Shown one piece after another: positions 6,675 through 7,951 of a stretch of DNA of 7,951 nucleotides; the first letter of the stretch is position 1; each line of letters starts with the position of its first letter. Position numbers and translations under genes: made by a program. This DNA comes from Christensenella sp. UBA7597. GTDB lineage: Bacteria > Bacillota > Clostridia > Christensenellales > Borkfalkiaceae. A model generated the notes under the pieces. It did not search any database. It worked only from the letters and a program-made list of their open reading frames with translations, and was not told where the DNA came from. The stretch lies in assembly GCA_002474405.1 (NCBI GenBank), contig DLQW01000040.1, positions 1 through 7,951 on the forward strand, written 5' to 3'.

Positions 6675-6720
6675 GCGGGGCGCCGCGAAAAATAAAATTT
6701 TCGCAAAATCCCCGCTTTTT
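6675..6720 (+). terminator. Intrinsic terminator after the small hypothetical gene
   Basis: GCGGGG (6675-6680) pairs with CCCCGC (6710-6715). Inside, after an interior loop, GCGAAAA (6685-6691) pairs with TTTTCGC (6698-6704) around a 6-base loop. TTTTT (6716-6720) follows directly. The lower stem is GC-rich and next to the U-tract, as expected for a Rho-independent terminator. An upstream arm CGCCCCG (6636-6642), right after the stop codon, can pair with 6676-6682 and would break it. Confidence 0.65.
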
Positions 6721-6722
6721 CC

Positions 6723-6751
6723 TTGACAAATCCCCGATTTCGGGGTATAAT
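6723..6751 (+). promoter_or_regulatory. Consensus sigma-A promoter of greA with palindrome in the spacer
   Basis: TTGACA (6723-6728) and TATAAT (6746-6751) are perfect, with the optimal 17-base spacer. The start of transcription should be near 6758. The spacer contains CCCCGATTTCGGGG (6732-6745), a perfect 6-bp inverted repeat with a 2-base centre lying exactly between the -35 and -10 boxes, a position where a bound protein would block polymerase. The -35 begins only 2 bases after the preceding terminator's T-run. Confidence 0.9.
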
Positions 6752-7008
6752 ACAGGTACTGTGAAAACCGAATAAAGCCGTGGCATGTGCCGTATCGAAA
6801 GGCGCATCGTCGCGGTTGTCTTTTTGCGTTCTTTGAAAAAGGACGGTTTTTTTGTTATTAAACGGAAAAACGCCCGAAAAAGCCCCGTAAAAAGCAAACA
6901 AGCGGCAGAAATCCGACAGAAATCGCAGAAGAAAACAAAACAAATTCAGAAAGCTTTCAAAAGGAAACTTTTAAAGATAAGCAGGAAAATTCCGGAGGTA
7001 AACAAGAC
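6752..7008 (+). other. Long A-rich 5' leader of greA
   Basis: About 250 transcribed bases separate the promoter from greA. A stem ATGTGCC (6784-6790, one G-U) with GGCGCAT (6800-6806) is possible. It is followed by a terminator-like hairpin at 6827-6853 and then an A-rich, weakly structured stretch down to the GGAGG at 6994-6998, 10 bases before the ATG. No known riboswitch or T-box motif was recognised. The overlapping frame 6785-7030 has no ribosome binding site and is not called as a gene. Confidence 0.6.
6827..6853 (+). terminator. Candidate attenuator (intrinsic terminator) in the greA leader
   Basis: CGTTCTTT (6827-6834) pairs with AAAGGACG (6838-6845), eight pairs with one G-U, around a GAA loop. 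One G later come seven T (6847-6853). It lies about 70 bases after the predicted transcription start and 155 bases before greA, so transcription from the consensus promoter must pass it. An overlapping alternative pairing (6818-6825 with 6836-6844, with a bulge) could compete. Confidence 0.6.
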
Positions 7009-7491
7009 ATGGCTGAAAAATTTCAGATGACGCAGAAAGGGTACGACGAAGCGGTGAAACTGCTCAAATACCTGCAGGGCACCAAGCGCAAGGAAATCGT
7101 TGCGCGCATCGCGGAAGCGCGTTCGCACGGCGACCTTTCCGAAAACGCGGAATACGACGCGGCGCGCACCGAACAATCCAACAACGAAATGGAAATCGAA
7201 GAGCTCGATTATAAAATCAAAAACGCCGAAATCATCGCCGAAAACAACGATACAAGCAAGGTGAACATCGGCAACGTGGTAAAGGTGTACGATCCCGATC
7301 TCGAAGAGGAAGAAACCTACGAAATCACCGGCACCACCGAATCGAACATTCTCGAAAACAAAATTTCCAACGTCTCCCCCGTGGGCGCGGCGCTCATCGG
7401 TTCGAAAGTGGGCGATCACGTAACCGTCCGTCCCGACGGCGGCGAATCGTACGTGCTCGTCGTCAAAGAAATTTCGCTCGCGAAGAAGTAA
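7009..7491 (+). CDS. greA: Transcription elongation factor GreA
   Basis: GreA binds the secondary channel of RNA polymerase and stimulates cleavage of backtracked RNA, rescuing stalled complexes. The 160 residues are normal length. The N-terminal coiled-coil hairpin (about 1-78) carries the family signature IAEARSHGDLSENAEYDAAR (34-53), with the acidic tip residues D42 and E45 that coordinate the catalytic metal. The C-terminal FKBP-like domain (about 83-158) contains IGNVVKV, SNVSPVGAALIGSKVGD and a final VVKEI strand. The start is set by GGAGG at 6994-6998. Expression probably comes from the perfect promoter at 6723-6751 through a long leader with a terminator-like hairpin. lysS follows after 73 bases, a pairing common in Bacillota. 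Confidence 0.98.
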   Translation: MAEKFQMTQKGYDEAVKLLKYLQGTKRKEIVARIAEARSHGDLSENAEYDAARTEQSNNEMEIEELDYKIKNAEIIAENNDTSKVNIGNVVKVYDPDLEEEETYEITGTTESNILENKISNVSPVGAALIGSKVGDHVTVRPDGGESYVLVVKEISLAKK

Positions 7492-7504
7492 TCCGCGGCG
7501 CTCC

Positions 7505-7537
7505 CCGGCAGGCGCGCATACAAAAGCGCGCGCCCGG
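7505..7537. repeat. GC-rich hairpin between greA and lysS
   Basis: GCGCGC (7512-7517) pairs with GCGCGC (7526-7531) around the loop ATACAAAA. After an interior loop, CCGG (7505-7508) pairs with CCGG (7534-7537). No T-tract follows on either strand, so it is not an intrinsic terminator. It may stabilise or pause the greA-lysS transcript, or simply be a chance fold of GC-rich DNA. Confidence 0.5.
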
Positions 7538-7564
7538 CAAGAAGTAAAAACGAGGTAAAAACCT

Positions 7565-7951
7565 ATGGAAGAAAACAAGCAGAACGCAAACGGACAAGCC
7601 TCTGTGGCGCCCGCCGCGGCTCCGGAACAAACCGCGGAAACGCTCGCCGAACAGGCGCGCATCCGCCGCGAAAAACTGGCGAAATTGCAGGGCGAGGGCA
7701 AGAACCCGTACGAGCAGGTGAAATACCCGGTAGACGCGGACAGCGCCGCCGTCAAAGCGAATTTCGAAGCGTACGAGGGCAAAACGGTAACGATGGCGGG
7801 CAGAATGATGTCGCGCCGCATTATGGGCAAAGCTTCGTTTTCGCACATTGCCGATAAAAGCGGCTCCATTCAGATTTACGTTACCCGTCAGGATATCGGC
7901 GAAGAAAACTATCTTTCCTACAAAAAAGATTACGACATCGGCGATATTTTC
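7565..7951 (+). CDS. lysS: Lysyl-tRNA synthetase, class II, LysS (N-terminal part; 3' end outside window)
   Basis: LysS charges tRNA-Lys with lysine in the cytoplasm. The 129 codons in the window are open to the right edge. After an Ala/Gln-rich, poorly conserved N-terminal extension of about 28 residues comes the helical RIRREKLAKLQGEGKNPY segment (about 32-49). The OB-fold anticodon-binding domain follows, recognised by VTMAGRMMSRRIMGKASF (74-91), HIADKSGSIQIYV (93-105) and the DYDIGDIF end. This order and wording are characteristic of class II LysRS. The catalytic domain lies beyond the window. The ATG at 7565 has GAGGT 8 bases upstream. It probably shares a transcript with greA; no terminator or promoter was seen in the 73-base gap. 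Confidence 0.97.
   Translation, partial: MEENKQNANGQASVAPAAAPEQTAETLAEQARIRREKLAKLQGEGKNPYEQVKYPVDADSAAVKANFEAYEGKTVTMAGRMMSRRIMGKASFSHIADKSGSIQIYVTRQDIGEENYLSYKKDYDIGDIF

Noticed and set aside
6752..7008. Riboswitch or T-box in the greA leader
   Set aside because: No conserved T-box antiterminator sequence and no recognisable riboswitch core. The leader is mostly A-rich and unstructured apart from two small hairpins.
6785..7030. 81-codon basic ORF in the greA leader overlapping the greA start
   Set aside because: No ribosome binding site before its ATG. Its Lys-rich composition comes from the A-rich leader and its codon use is unlike the neighbours. It crosses the terminator-like hairpin. 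A leader peptide cannot be excluded but is not supported.
6946..7869. Minus-strand ORF across greA and lysS
   Set aside because: It is antisense to two recognised genes, with a biased Phe/Val/Ala-rich shadow composition and no family resemblance.

Overview
The window is a stretch of core bacterial chromosome. It reads as a Clostridia-like member of the Bacillota with fairly GC-rich coding sequence. The evidence is the gene order clpP-clpX-lon-ysxC followed by greA-lysS, strong purine-rich ribosome binding sites, several intrinsic terminators with U-tracts, and two consensus sigma-A promoters. A Christensenellales-type gut lineage would fit the style of the sequence, but that is only an impression. 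There is no CRISPR array, phage, transposase gene, rRNA or tRNA.

Left part (1-4670): protein quality control. The window opens inside clpP (C-terminal part, all three catalytic residues present). A terminator-like hairpin follows, then complete clpX, the unfoldase that feeds ClpP. After clpX comes a strong terminator and a 494-base gap holding a roughly 160-base palindromic intergenic repeat. Then comes complete lon, the ATP-dependent protease.

Middle part (4671-6300): lon is followed after 67 bases by ysxC (engB), the ribosome-assembly GTPase, with an unusually acidic C-terminal tail. The end of ysxC overlaps by 44 bases the start of a five-helix membrane protein of the 'putative ABC-transporter type IV' (CmpB-like) family. 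A strong terminator at 6234-6300 closes this probable lon-ysxC-permease unit.

Right part (6301-7951): a perfect TTGACA-18-TATAAT promoter drives a single small conserved hypothetical gene (84 codons) with its own terminator. Two bases after that terminator's U-tract starts a second perfect promoter (TTGACA-17-TATAAT), whose spacer holds a perfect GC-rich palindrome. It should drive greA through a leader of about 250 bases containing its own intrinsic-terminator hairpin, a candidate attenuator. greA is followed by the N-terminal part of lysS, which runs off the window.

No wholly new system is evident. The points most worth testing are the greA leader attenuator, the palindrome in the greA promoter spacer, the folded hairpins between the small gene and greA, the intergenic repeat before lon, and the overlap of ysxC with a membrane-protein gene.
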